Shown: positions 42,439-51,330 of the stretch, one piece after another
How the letters are laid out: each line of letters opens with the position of its first letter
Position numbering within the stretch: position 1 is the first letter of the stretch
Made by a program: the position numbers and the translations under genes
The notes under the pieces: model-generated
What the model saw: only the letters and a program-made list of their open reading frames with translations
Databases searched by the model: none
Told to the model about the DNA's origin: nothing
DNA from: Bacillus_BD oryzisoli
GTDB taxonomy: Bacteria; Bacillota; Bacilli; Bacillales; Cytobacillaceae
DNA: 64,000 bases
Assembly: GCF_036670025.1 (NCBI RefSeq)
Contig: NZ_CP137640.1
Location: 3,940,001-4,004,000, forward strand
Direction: 5' to 3'

Positions 42439-42819
42439 ATGGATTCAACAAATAATACTATCGAAGTGATTTTGCAGCAGGGACAGAATGTCTTAGAAAG
42501 CACGAAGGATTTAAAGCGTAGTGCTAAGAAAAAAGGTAAAGAGCGTTCTGACTTATATGAAAAATTTTGTGCGAATCAACATTCGTTTAATGTGTATACA
42601 TATATTGATCCAACTATAGATCAATTGGCTGAGATCCAATTATTTCAACAAAAAATGGAATTATTCAGGGAAGACTTTACAGGCGTATTAAATAACTTTG
42701 AAAAAGAAGTCAATTTGCAGCATATTGAAAAAACTTATGTAGAGGTGTTCATTGCATACGATGCAATGGTTAATGCATTAGGATATCCTAAAAAAGCTTT
42801 AAATGCAAAAGGATATTAA
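42439..42819 (+). CDS. Hypothetical helical protein (126 aa)
   Basis: Soluble, highly charged, probably all-helical: VLESTKDLKRSAKKKGKER, then IDPTIDQLAEIQLFQQKMELFREDF and a conserved-looking end (VEVFIAYDAMVNALGYPKKAL). No membrane segment. AAAGG precedes ATG 42439 and a strong terminator follows, so it is a monocistronic gene. Family not recognised. Confidence 0.6.
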   Translation: MDSTNNTIEVILQQGQNVLESTKDLKRSAKKKGKERSDLYEKFCANQHSFNVYTYIDPTIDQLAEIQLFQQKMELFREDFTGVLNNFEKEVNLQHIEKTYVEVFIAYDAMVNALGYPKKALNAKGY

Positions 42820-43141
42820 GAATCCTTTTCGTTATTAATGAGCATTCAATATAAGAGGCTGGTTCTCTTGCTGCCTAAACAGCCGTAGAACCAGCCTTTA
42901 TTTTCATTCCATACTCGTTTTCAGTTTTTCTTCTGTTACATGGGGACGGTTCTGCCGTTTTAGGCAGCTTGGGCTGCCAGCAACCCAAACTCTAAGAAAT
43001 AATTACACGGAAGAGCGTACTTACTATTCTTTAAAACCATTCAATATGACTAAAATGGTACTTCCCTCATGTCCAATCAAAACTAGTAAAAAATCCACCC
43101 TAATTGATAATATTTATAATCACCATATTTAAAAATGTACG
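42820..43141. other. Intergenic with terminator and dispersed repeat
   Basis: Terminator at 42856-42906 (AGGCTGGTTCT/AGAACCAGCCT plus TTTATTTTC). The dispersed repeat TGGGGACGGTTCTGCCGTT lies at 42941-42959, followed by a GCAGC/GCTGC palindrome. No gene. Confidence 0.6.
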
Positions 43142-43168
43142 AAAGCTGCCATAAGTATGGCAGCTTCC
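43142..43168 (-). terminator. feo operon terminator
   Basis: Minus strand GAAGCTGCCAT/ATGGCAGCTTTC, moderately T-rich beyond. It lies 28 bases after the permease stop. Confidence 0.7.
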
Positions 43169-43195
43169 AATATATAATCATCGATTTTTATTTTC

Positions 43196-44593
43196 CTATA
43201 CCCAGCCAAAAAGTCGAACAACAGTAGCTGTTAGGAATGTAACCCCAATGGCGATAGCTGTTGGAATCGCAAACGACATAAAGGTCCATTTCTTACTTTT
43301 CGTTTCTTTATAAATATTAAATAGTGTTGTTCCACACGGAAAATGCAATAACGAAAATAACATCATATTTAAGGCCGTTAACCAGGTCCAGCCGTGGTCT
43401 ATAAACACTTGCTTTAACCTGCCTAAATCCTCAATTTCAAGCATAGCCCCTTGAGATAAATAGGCCATGATAAGGATAGGGACGACAATTTCGTTGGCAG
43501 GCAGCCCTAGGATAAAGGCGGCTAAAATAAACCCATCTAACCCCAAAGCCTTTCCAAATGGATCTAGGAAGTTAATAAAATACATTAATATACTTGTATC
43601 GCCAATAAACACATTCGCTAAAATCCATGTGATAATGGATGCCGGTGCCGCTACTATGACTGCTCTTTTTAAGACATTCCAAGCTTTATCAATACTTGCC
43701 CTTACTATCGTATTTATTATCTTTGGCCTTCTAAAGGGAGGAAGCTCCAGTGTGTAATGAGAGGGAACTCCTTTTAAAGCCGTTTTAGAAAGTACCCACG
43801 ATACAGTTAAAGTAACGACGACTCCGAAAAGGACAAATCCCATTAATATACCTGCTGTTGCTAATGTGCCCCCCGCTCCAGCAAAACCAGCAGTCATGAA
43901 AAGAGAGGCTAATAAAATCAACGTGGGCCATCTTCCGTTACATGGGACAAAGTTATTGGTTAGAATCGCCAGCATCCTCTCTCGTGGTGATTCTATAATT
44001 CTCGTAGATAAAATGGCTGCTGCGTTACACCCAAAGCCCATTGCCATCGTGAGTGCTTGCTTTCCATGCCCGCCTGCCCGTTTAAATAAACGGTCCATGT
44101 TAAATGCTACCCTTGGTAAATACCCGTAATTTTCCAACAAAGCGAAAATTGGGAAAAAAATAGCCATTGGCGGCAGCATGACGCTTATGACCCAGCCTGT
44201 TCCTCTAAATAACCCAAGAACCAGAATTCCGTGCAGCCATTCAGGTGCATGGTTCGCCTGAAAACCCGCTGTTAGCTTGCCCTCTGCCCAGCCAAAGCCT
44301 TCAGCAATCAGGGAAGAAGGTACATTTGCACCTGCGATGGTAACATAAAAAACCGCACCAAGCATGAGCAGCATAATAGGAAATCCTAAGAGCCGAGAAG
44401 TGAATATGGAATCCAAGATATCTGATCGGTTGGACTTTACTTTCTGATATGTTACCGTTTCTTTGCATAACGATTTACTTGTATCATAAATACTGCTTAC
44501 AATATCATCCCTAATAGCCGTATTTATTTTCGATTTTCCCTCATTGATTAAACTGTCTAATGAATTACGAATGGATGATGGTTCCGAATTCAT
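43196..44593 (-). CDS. feoB: FeoB permease half (nucleoside-recognition/gate domains)
   Basis: 465 residues forming the membrane part of a ferrous-iron transporter: GATE motifs GFGCNAAAILSTRIIESPRERMLAILTNNFVPCNGRWPTLI and, near the C-terminus, ILGLPANEIVVPILIMAYLSQG and HFPCGTTLFNIYKE. The Cys of NAAAIL..PCNGR and FPCGT are the usual FeoB positions. The first 75 residues are soluble linker. It overlaps the separate GTPase gene by 29 bases, so FeoB is made as two chains. FeoA precedes them. Confidence 0.9.
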   Translation of the reverse strand: MNSEPSSIRNSLDSLINEGKSKINTAIRDDIVSSIYDTSKSLCKETVTYQKVKSNRSDILDSIFTSRLLGFPIMLLMLGAVFYVTIAGANVPSSLIAEGFGWAEGKLTAGFQANHAPEWLHGILVLGLFRGTGWVISVMLPPMAIFFPIFALLENYGYLPRVAFNMDRLFKRAGGHGKQALTMAMGFGCNAAAILSTRIIESPRERMLAILTNNFVPCNGRWPTLILLASLFMTAGFAGAGGTLATAGILMGFVLFGVVVTLTVSWVLSKTALKGVPSHYTLELPPFRRPKIINTIVRASIDKAWNVLKRAVIVAAPASIITWILANVFIGDTSILMYFINFLDPFGKALGLDGFILAAFILGLPANEIVVPILIMAYLSQGAMLEIEDLGRLKQVFIDHGWTWLTALNMMLFSLLHFPCGTTLFNIYKETKSKKWTFMSFAIPTAIAIGVTFLTATVVRLFGWV

Positions 44594-45290
44594 ATGGCTT
44601 CACCTCACTTCCGTTACTCTTTATTTGTTCGTGGAGCTTCTTTAGCAAGGCTTCATCTCCATCTAGAAGTCTCAGTGCGATCCACCTTGATGGATATCCA
44701 TCACCTATCAACTCACTAACAATAGGTTCTAATTGATTAATTTGTTCTTCAATTTCCGCTCGATAGGTCAGTCGATAGGGTTTTGTTTGAATATCGCCCT
44801 TTAGCAGCCTTGCAATTGTATTAAGTAAAGTATCGATTCCTCGTTTGTTACGTGCCGATATCTTTACAACAGGAACGCCAAGTTTAGACGACAGTTTTTC
44901 CTCGTCAATCACAATGCCTTTTTTCTCCGCTTCATCAATCAGATTAATACAAATGATGACATGATCTGCCATCTCTAAAACCTGGAGGGCTAGATTAAGA
45001 TTTCTTTCCATTGATGTACCATCTACTACAACCAATGTGACATCTGGTTTCTCAAATACAATGTAATCCCTTGCTACTTCTTCATCCGTTGAGTTAGAAA
45101 ACAAAGAATAAGTACCGGGTAAATCAATGAACAGATACTCTTGTCCCTGATATTTATATGTCCCTTCTGCATGAGAGACCGTTTTTCCTGACCAATTACC
45201 TGTATGCTGCTTTAATCCTGTTAAGGTATTGAATAATGTACTTTTCCCTGTGTTCGGGTTACCTGCAAGAGCAATTCGATTAACTTTCAC
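44565..45290 (-). CDS. FeoB small GTPase domain, separate protein
   Basis: 241 residues. G1 GNPNTGKSTLFN, G2 region HTGNWSGKTV, G3 DLPGTYS, G4 INLIDEA (Asn-Leu-Ile-Asp; canonical N/T-K-x-D is altered, as in other split FeoB), G5 SARNKRGID, then a helical GDI-like region. It stops at the point where classical FeoB enters the membrane, and the permease frame starts inside it. The two chains should assemble to import Fe2+, perhaps Mn2+. Confidence 0.88.
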   Translation of the reverse strand: MKVNRIALAGNPNTGKSTLFNTLTGLKQHTGNWSGKTVSHAEGTYKYQGQEYLFIDLPGTYSLFSNSTDEEVARDYIVFEKPDVTLVVVDGTSMERNLNLALQVLEMADHVIICINLIDEAEKKGIVIDEEKLSSKLGVPVVKISARNKRGIDTLLNTIARLLKGDIQTKPYRLTYRAEIEEQINQLEPIVSELIGDGYPSRWIALRLLDGDEALLKKLHEQIKSNGSEVKPYEFGTIIHS

Positions 45291-45302
45291 TTAGACCCCT
45301 CC

Positions 45303-45545
45303 TCACACTTCACCCAATATTTTTGAACTTTCCTCATTCCGAAGAGCTACAGTTGTGCCACTAACCCGAAAGGCGGTTGGGTCTCCTAATGGACTTTTTT
45401 GAAGCACCAAGACCTCTGCACCTTTTACAAAACCTAAATCTAATAATCTCCTTCTCATGACCCCTTCTAGTTTTAACTCTTGGATGACAAAGAGCTCTCC
45501 CTTTGAACAGTCAGACAGCGGTTTTAAGCTTTTTGACAAAGGCAT
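45303..45545 (-). CDS. feoA: FeoA
   Basis: 80 residues, SH3-like FeoA: PLSDCSKGELFVIQEL, RRRLLDLGFVKGAEVLVLQKSPLGDPTAFRVSGTTVALRNEES. The frame begins at 45560, but its first codons are the GGAGGAA ribosome binding site for ATG 45545. It is 12 bases before the GTPase gene. Confidence 0.92.
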   Translation of the reverse strand: MPLSKSLKPLSDCSKGELFVIQELKLEGVMRRRLLDLGFVKGAEVLVLQKSPLGDPTAFRVSGTTVALRNEESSKILGEV

Positions 45546-45563
45546 GTTTAGTTCCTCCATGAT

Positions 45564-45797
45564 CTAAATTAATTTCCCATAGAAAAAAATGTTTCCCAAA
45601 GGAAAATCTAAAGGTAAAAAAAATAAACATTTACCTATAGATTTCAAAGGACCTTCTTTTTCGTTGTATTTATTGATTGTGATTTGACTAAACAGGTTAA
45701 CAATTGAATAATACTCTTCCTCGTTTAACACACCGAAAACTTTACAAAGATAGGCATTTACGATAATTTTCTTTTTGATCCGATTAGATAGATACAT
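45564..45797 (-). CDS. Hypothetical protein leading the feo operon (77 aa)
   Basis: Starts ATG 45797 with GTGAG upstream and ends 18 bases before feoA. The first 36 residues look genuine (RIKKKIIVNAYLCKVFGVLNEEEYYSIVNLF); the rest is less convincing. Not like FeoC. It could be a small regulator or just part of the feo leader; an MntR-like box lies upstream and a GGGAAACATTT-like stretch lies inside it. Confidence 0.4.
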   Translation of the reverse strand: MYLSNRIKKKIIVNAYLCKVFGVLNEEEYYSIVNLFSQITINKYNEKEGPLKSIGKCLFFLPLDFPLGNIFFYGKLI

Positions 45798-46149
45798 TTT
45801 AAATCAACTCACTTTATTCTTATTTTATTTAGTAATGTTAAAATGTTTCCTAAGACCAAAAATAATTCTCGACTTTAAATTTATTTAACAAAACCAATTC
45901 TCTCTTTCCACCTTTGTATTTTTACTAATTAAAAACCCTATAATCAATTTCCAGTAAATTCTCTTTATTATTAACAATATTATTTTACCTTGTGCAACTT
46001 TTTAAGTCTATAGAAAAAAAGAAGTTCTAAGGTAATTTTTTTAGATAAACGAAATATATTTAGAACTTAATTATTTAACGGTTTTGCAGTCAATAGTTTT
46101 ATATCTAACTTTTAAAGAATTCAAATTGTTAGATTATTTAAATAAATGA
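45798..46149. other. Divergent AT-rich intergenic region (feo / P-type ATPase operon)
   Basis: About 350 bases with promoters for both directions. The box at 45841-45861 is annotated separately. No gene seen. Confidence 0.45.
45841..45861 (-). promoter_or_regulatory. MntR-like box before the feo operon
   Basis: Minus strand TTTTGGTCTTAGGAAACATT, similar to the GCCTTAAGGAAAC boxes at 46150 and 53148. 44 bases upstream of the 45797 start. Confidence 0.5.
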
Positions 46150-46171
46150 GTTGCCTTAAGGAAACATATTT
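46150..46171 (+). promoter_or_regulatory. MntR-like box before the P-type ATPase operon
   Basis: GTTGCCTTAAGGAAACATAT resembles the MntR box of B. subtilis mntABCD as I remember it. It overlaps a potential -35 region 17 bases before TATAAA (46178). It lies inside a spurious upward extension of the first gene. Confidence 0.6.
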
Positions 46172-46202
46172 GGTAAAGTATAAAAAAGACAGGGGAGATT
46201 TC

Positions 46203-46508
46203 ATGTTGGGGAAAATGAAAGATTATATTTTATTGAATTACATAAAACAAAAGCTTGTGAAATATGATATTAAGATCGTTCACTTTATCCCGGGACGTAT
46301 ACGTCTTCAATCTTTACAATGGAGGACAAACAAAACCCTGATGGAGACAGTCATAAAAGAATTACAAGCACAATCCATGATTTTTTCTGTTCAACCAACT
46401 TTTATAACAGGAAGTTTAGTCATCACCTATGACACTTCCTATATAACAAATTTACAAGAACTAGATTCATGGTTTCGCGTGCTTGATCAAGTGTACCTAT
46501 TAAAGTGA
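46203..46508 (+). CDS. HMA-like 'PGR' domain protein 1
   Basis: 101 residues; ATG 46203 follows AGGGGAG, and the frame upstream to 46146 covers the MntR-like box. Contains IVHFIPGRIRLQSL and a ferredoxin-like pattern (FITGSLVITYDTSY), the HMA2-type domain without a CxxC. First of four consecutive proteins carrying H-x2-PGR-x-R. Likely accessory to the P-type ATPase two genes on. Confidence 0.75.
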   Translation: MLGKMKDYILLNYIKQKLVKYDIKIVHFIPGRIRLQSLQWRTNKTLMETVIKELQAQSMIFSVQPTFITGSLVITYDTSYITNLQELDSWFRVLDQVYLLK

Positions 46509-46523
46509 ATGAACTAAGGAGAG

Positions 46524-47072
46524 ATGAAAAGATTGATTTCTACTCTTATGGGAATAGGGATGTCCTTAGTGGCTCCTAAAATAATGTCACAGTTTCGAGA
46601 TCAAAAAATAAAAGTGGTTCACGCCATGCCAGGAAGGCTTCGGATACAATGTGATAGTTGGAAAAATGATACAGTCGCTAATGCTTTAAGCAAAAAAGTA
46701 GAAAAACATCCTTTCATTTTATCTGCTAAAGCATCTTCTATTACTGGAAGTCTTACAATAGAATTTACCATGCCCCATATCAGCCAACAAGACCTAGATG
46801 AAATCATGCAATGTATTGTCCAAACGGCCTCGGATGCTATCGTTCACACAGATGCTAAGCTTATGAGGGGATTTCAGAAAACTATAGGTACAGTGGACAA
46901 AGGAATTAAAAGGCAAACAAACGGGTTGGCTGATTTCGATAGTTTATTCGTTCTGTTTTTACTGGTAAAAGGGGTCCAATCATTCAGTCATTCTCCTGCT
47001 TTTTCATCAAGTATATTGTATTGGGCTTATACAATCATAAAAGGAAAAGGAAGTGAACAACCACATGCTTAG
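46524..47072 (+). CDS. HMA-like 'PGR' domain protein 2 with C-terminal membrane segment
   Basis: 182 residues. VVHAMPGRLRIQCDSW at residues 31-46 and SITGSLTIEF give the same HMA2-type fold; a hydrophobic stretch near 145-175 (LFVLFLLVKGVQSF...ILYWAYTII) may anchor it. It overlaps the P-type ATPase start by 20 bases. Similar in layout to the protein at 49130-49714, so the ATPase is flanked by related anchored domains. Confidence 0.75.
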   Translation: MKRLISTLMGIGMSLVAPKIMSQFRDQKIKVVHAMPGRLRIQCDSWKNDTVANALSKKVEKHPFILSAKASSITGSLTIEFTMPHISQQDLDEIMQCIVQTASDAIVHTDAKLMRGFQKTIGTVDKGIKRQTNGLADFDSLFVLFLLVKGVQSFSHSPAFSSSILYWAYTIIKGKGSEQPHA

Positions 47073-49167
47073 TGTGGTACACTCTTTACCCGGTCGGACC
47101 CGTATCCATCTAGAAAGTTCCTTAACTCCTTCTGCAATTGAATGTTATATTCGATCACTTCCTTATGTCTACTCCGCTACATACACCAAAGAAACAGGTA
47201 ACGCTCTCATTCACCATGATACTTCTCTATCCTTGTATACGCTTAAAAAGTTCATTCGACCAGTATGCAGCAAAAAGATTCAACCTCTCCCATGGAGAGA
47301 TTTTGTCCCTATTGCCGCATGTGGAGCTATGTTTCTAGCGAACTGGTATATCCAGAGTCGCCCTGTTTCTTTAGTGATGAAAAGAATTAGCCATTGGGCA
47401 GCTATCCTCACATCTATTGCTTCATCCCTTGGTGTGATAAAAAATGGGACATTGAGTCTGATCCAGAATCGAAAAGCAAATGCGGATACGTTAACAGCTG
47501 CTTCTATTTTTGCCGCTCTCTATTTAGGAAATCCAGGGTCTGCCCTTGTGATAACGATGATGTCGTCCATTAGCGAGCTGTTAACAGAACATACGTCGCA
47601 AAAGACGAAAGAGTATATCCATTCTGTCATGAGTCTTGATACCACTTATGCTTGGAAAGTCAATGAACAAGGAACCGAGGAAAAGGTAGCACTCGATGAA
47701 GTTCAAATTGGTGATAAAGTCATCGTGTTTACTGGCGAAAAAATTCCTGTTGATGGGGTTGTCACCGAGGGACAGGGAATCGTCGATGAATCCTCGATTA
47801 CAGGAGAATATATGCCAAAGCAGGCTGGAAAAGAGGATCAAGTTTATGGAGGAAGTATTTTACAGGATGGCCATCTCGTCGTTCTCGTTGAAAAAGTAGG
47901 TGACGATACCGCAATCTCGCGAATTGTCAAATTATTAGAAGAAGCGCAGGATAAAAAAGCACCCATTCAACATATGGCTGATCATTTAGCTCAAAAAATG
48001 GTTCCTGTTTCATTTGGTTTAGCCCTGATGTCCTTCCTATTCACGCGAAATGTCAATCGAGCTCTCAATATGTTAGTGATTGATTTTGTTTGTGGCATTA
48101 AATTGTCCACGGCTACGGCTCTTTATGCTTCGATTGGAAAGGCCGCCAAAATGGGAGCTGTTGTTAAAGGAAGTAATCATATCGAAGAAATGGCGAAGCT
48201 GAATACGGTTCTTCTTGATAAAACCGGTACGATTACAGAAGGAACACCTTTTGTCCAGCAAGTAGTCCCTTGTGAAGGGTACAATCAAGAAGAAGTGATT
48301 CGATTGGCCTCTGCAGCCGAAAAGAATTCGTCTCATCCAATAGCAGATGCCATTATTAGACAGGCAAAAGAATGGAACATTGAGATCCCTAACCGAGACG
48401 ACCATGCCAAAGTAGACAATATCATCGGAAAAGGAATTCTAACTTCTTTGCAAGGGAAACAAGTGGTAGTGGGCAGCCTTCGCTTTATGAAAGAACTAAA
48501 AATTAAAATGGATCATTTTGTTCAAAAGCTTGAAAAAGACGGAAACTTCATTTATGTGGCCTATGATCAAACGCTAATTGGTGTGATCAGTATTTTTGAT
48601 CGAATTCGTGTTGGGATGGACCGTGCCGTTCAGAAATTACGACAGCATGGGATTCAGGACATTGTGATGTTAACGGGTGATAAACATACAGTTGCAAGAC
48701 AGTTAGCACGCAGCCTGCGCCTTAATGCGTATCATGCAGAAACCTTACCCGAAGATAAAGCCAAATTTGTCAAGCAATATAAACAAAATCGTACAGTCAT
48801 GATGGTAGGAGATGGAATTAATGATGCCCCTGCTTTAGCTTATGCAAATATTGGGGTCACGATGGGAAGAAAAAGAACCGATATCGCCTGCGAAGCAAGT
48901 GATATTATGATTACGTCCGATAACCCAAAAGTGCTTCCGGAATTAGTTGGATTATCCAAAAAAACCATGAATATAATTAAACAAAACTTCGTTGTTACTT
49001 TTTTGATAAACGGAGGAGCTGTAATACTCGGGGCACTTGGGATCATTTCTCCAGTTGCAGGGGCAGCAATCCATAATGCGGCTACAATTGGAGTGGTGCT
49101 GAACAGTGCGAGAATTTTATGGATGGGAGATGAAAAATTTGAAGCACAAATTCTATCTTCTTCATGA
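47053..49167 (+). CDS. P1B-type metal-transporting ATPase with N-terminal PGR domain
   Basis: 704 residues. N-terminal VVHSLPGRTRIHLESS domain; A-domain TGE in SSITGEYMPKQ; P-domain DKTGTITEG; HP region NSSHPIAD; hinge MLTGDKHTVAR and GDGINDAPALAYANIG. The membrane metal motif is DFVCGIKLSTATAL instead of CPC, which I associate with the CtpC-like subgroup (S/V-C-A/G...K-L-S-T) linked to manganese. With an MntR-like box upstream and MntR nearby, Mn2+ (or Fe2+) transport is the best guess. Start GTG 47053, or ATG 47065. Confidence 0.88.
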   Translation: MNNHMLSVVHSLPGRTRIHLESSLTPSAIECYIRSLPYVYSATYTKETGNALIHHDTSLSLYTLKKFIRPVCSKKIQPLPWRDFVPIAACGAMFLANWYIQSRPVSLVMKRISHWAAILTSIASSLGVIKNGTLSLIQNRKANADTLTAASIFAALYLGNPGSALVITMMSSISELLTEHTSQKTKEYIHSVMSLDTTYAWKVNEQGTEEKVALDEVQIGDKVIVFTGEKIPVDGVVTEGQGIVDESSITGEYMPKQAGKEDQVYGGSILQDGHLVVLVEKVGDDTAISRIVKLLEEAQDKKAPIQHMADHLAQKMVPVSFGLALMSFLFTRNVNRALNMLVIDFVCGIKLSTATALYASIGKAAKMGAVVKGSNHIEEMAKLNTVLLDKTGTITEGTPFVQQVVPCEGYNQEEVIRLASAAEKNSSHPIADAIIRQAKEWNIEIPNRDDHAKVDNIIGKGILTSLQGKQVVVGSLRFMKELKIKMDHFVQKLEKDGNFIYVAYDQTLIGVISIFDRIRVGMDRAVQKLRQHGIQDIVMLTGDKHTVARQLARSLRLNAYHAETLPEDKAKFVKQYKQNRTVMMVGDGINDAPALAYANIGVTMGRKRTDIACEASDIMITSDNPKVLPELVGLSKKTMNIIKQNFVVTFLINGGAVILGALGIISPVAGAAIHNAATIGVVLNSARILWMGDEKFEAQILSSS

Positions 49168-49714
49168 TCTTCCAGGACGCCTGCGTTTGCATATTCCAGC
49201 AATAGAAAATCAGAACTATGAAGAGGTTCAATCGCTTTTTTCCTCTTTAAAAGGGATTGAACAGGTACGCATTGAGCCTATAATTCAAACGATGCTGATT
49301 CAGTACAACTCAGATGAAATCTCGCGAAACCATTTACTAAGAAGTGTGTCTTTATTTTTTCATCAAGGGACTTTTAATCCGCTAGATAGGTTTATCGGTC
49401 ACATTAAACCTAATGTTCGCAGAGGAATATTTCGTTCCCTTATAGCAGGTGGTTTATTACTCGTTGCCTACTTGCAAAAATCATCTTATAAACACCCGAC
49501 TGCTTTAACCTATTGTGCCGTGATTGCGACTGGTTATGCTGTTTTGTCACATGGAACGAAGAATAAACTGCACCACCCCGATATTCTTACGGGGATCTTA
49601 AGTTTAGGATCCCTCGGACCAGCCAACATCCTGCATGGGGCTTTAGTGACATGGGCCGTTAATGTATTAGAGTTAGTACATGAAATGCGAGACAATCAAG
49701 TAGTTTATCTTTAA
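49130..49714 (+). CDS. HMA-like 'PGR' domain protein 3 with membrane segments
   Basis: About 194 residues from ATG 49130 (the frame can extend to GTG 49106); it overlaps the end of the ATPase gene. FYLLHDLPGRLRLHIPAI gives the same PGR motif; two to three hydrophobic stretches follow (SLIAGGLLLVAYLQ; ALTYCAVIATGYAVL; ILTGILSLGSLGPANILHGALVTW). Translationally coupled to the ATPase, so probably a subunit or chaperone of it. Confidence 0.72.
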   Translation: MKNLKHKFYLLHDLPGRLRLHIPAIENQNYEEVQSLFSSLKGIEQVRIEPIIQTMLIQYNSDEISRNHLLRSVSLFFHQGTFNPLDRFIGHIKPNVRRGIFRSLIAGGLLLVAYLQKSSYKHPTALTYCAVIATGYAVLSHGTKNKLHHPDILTGILSLGSLGPANILHGALVTWAVNVLELVHEMRDNQVVYL

Positions 49715-49782
49715 TGATAGATATTTTCATACATAAATGTATGATGATATAACAAAAAAAGATACAATAAGGGGAGATCATA

Positions 49783-50004
49783 ATGGCATTAAACAAGGAC
49801 TTTTTAATGGGGTTTTTATCTGGAACCGTGGCTGGTGCGGTTGGTTATCGTCTATACGAGCAAAATGGCGGTCAACTGCAGCGGTTAATCCAACCACAAG
49901 GAGCTTTTAATCAAACGATGTCTTCTTATCAACCTTCTTTAGAGGAGTTAGTCGCTCAAAAGGAACGTTTAGAAGATATGATTGCGGAAAAACAAGTAAA
50001 ATAA
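49783..50004 (+). CDS. Small membrane-anchored coiled-coil protein, PacL-like in layout
   Basis: 73 residues; GGGGAG precedes ATG 49783. An N-terminal helix with small residues (FLMGFLSGTVAGAVGYRLYEQ) is followed by a charged helical tail (LEELVAQKERLEDMIAEKQ). In mycobacteria the CtpC-type ATPase works with small membrane proteins (PacL, DUF1490); this gene has the same position and layout but no clear sequence match. Last gene of the operon. Confidence 0.65.
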   Translation: MALNKDFLMGFLSGTVAGAVGYRLYEQNGGQLQRLIQPQGAFNQTMSSYQPSLEELVAQKERLEDMIAEKQVK

Positions 50005-50013
50005 GGGAAAAAA

Positions 50014-50043
50014 GGAGAAACAACAGGCTGTTTCTCCCTTTTT
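50014..50043. terminator. Bidirectional terminator
   Basis: GGAGAAAC and GTTTCTCC stem, T run on the plus side and A/T-rich on the other, between convergent operons. Confidence 0.85.
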
Positions 50044-50072
50044 CTTCTATAAAAATATAAGGGGCATACATG

Positions 50073-50480
50073 TTAATTACAAAATTTATAAAATGACTGA
50101 ATACGGGATTGATCTTGGTTAAAGTACTGATTCAGCATGTTAATCCTCTCTATAACACAAGTACTCATATTAAATTCAATCTCTTCCATTTCGTTTACAT
50201 GGAGTTCCTCGATACCAATAATGTCCAAGAATTGTTTTAATACTTCATGTTGTTTGACAAGAGCCTTGCCTAGTTGTTTTCCTTTTTCGGTAAGATATAG
50301 TTTCCCATAATATTCATACTGGATCAATCCATAATCAGCTAATTTTCTCGTCATTCGTGAAACAGCAGAACGGTTAACTCCAAGAGCTTTTGCTACAAGT
50401 AAGGGGGTTACTTGTATAGCGCCATCTGATAATAAGTATATTTGCTTCATATACTGTTTCATTCCGGAAGTAAGCATTTC
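50073..50480 (-). CDS. mntR: MntR/DtxR-family metal-dependent regulator
   Basis: 135-142 residues. Winged-helix QVTPLLVAKALGVNRSAVSRMTRKLADYGLIQYEYYGKLYLTEKG and a dimerisation domain with metal-ligand-like residues (KQHEVLKQFLDIIGIEE, EMEEIEFNMSTCVIERI). The C-x2-E/H positions fit the DtxR/MntR metal site. The likely start is Met8 at 50480 (GGTGA upstream). It is the last gene of the decayed importer operon and the only intact one. It probably binds the AAGGAAAC boxes in this region. Confidence 0.85.
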   Translation of the reverse strand, partial: EMLTSGMKQYMKQIYLLSDGAIQVTPLLVAKALGVNRSAVSRMTRKLADYGLIQYEYYGKLYLTEKGKQLGKALVKQHEVLKQFLDIIGIEELHVNEMEEIEFNMSTCVIERINMLNQYFNQDQSRIQSFYKFCN

Positions 50481-50513
50481 ATTTTCACCAATCCTTCCCA
50501 TTCAAACAACTTT

Positions 50514-51324
50514 TTACTCCATAGTGGAAGCTCTTACTGGCTTTACATACTTTGATATTAACCCAAGCTTGGGTGAAAAGATAAAACTAATTACAAAGAG
50601 GATACCTGTTACAAAAGCCATGGAACCTGAGATTGAAGTGTCGATCAGAGCTGCTATATAATAACCAACTATCGCAGAGATGTTCCCAAATAATCCACTT
50701 AAGACCAGCATAATGGAAAGTTTATCTGTCCATAAATAGGCTGAAGCAGCAGGTGTAATTTGCATAGCCACCACCATAATGGCACCAACCGCAGGCAAAT
50801 GTTGTAATGGAGACAAGATTCATTAATACATAATGCATCAATAAAGTATGAATTCCTAGGCAAGCTGCAAGTGCAGGATCAAAGGTGGTAATTTTTACTC
50901 TTTATAAAAGGCCACAATAAACAAGAGCACGATCACAAAAACAAGAGCCAGTAAATCCGCTTTGATTTCCAACCGTCCGATTGGCTACTGTGAGGAGCAT
51001 GATCCCAAAACCATAAAAAATAGATAATATCATGCCCATGGCTGCATCTTCTTTAATTCTTGTGGATGATCGGATCCACTCAATAAAAAAGGCCCCTATT
51101 AACGCACTGACTGCAGCTCCACTAATGAGGATCAATAGCTGTTTCTCCTGAAACAGAAGGAATACAAGAACAACACCAGGAAGTGCTGCATGAGCAAGAG
51201 CATCACTCATGAGACTTTGTTGTTTCCAATAGGACAAGCATCCCACTGTTCCTGCTGCTACCACTAAAATCATGGTGCTAAAGAATACCCATTGTGTATT
51301 ACTGTTTAATAGAATGGACCACAT
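50514..51324 (-). pseudogene. Mn/Zn ABC transporter permease, decayed
   Basis: N-terminal part 50902-51324 (WKQQSLMSDALAHAALPGVVL, typical ABC-3 permease) and C-terminal part 50514-50816 (LPAVGAIMVVAMQITPAASAYLWTDKL) are separated by at least two frameshifts, and about 20 residues around GNQSG are missing. The ABC-3 family imports Mn2+, Zn2+ or Fe2+. Confidence 0.85.
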
Positions 51325-51330
51325 TTTGTC

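Noticed and set aside
44565..44593. FeoB frameshift pseudogene
   Set aside because: Both halves are complete, overlap with proper starts, and split FeoB proteins are known, so it is taken as a natural split.
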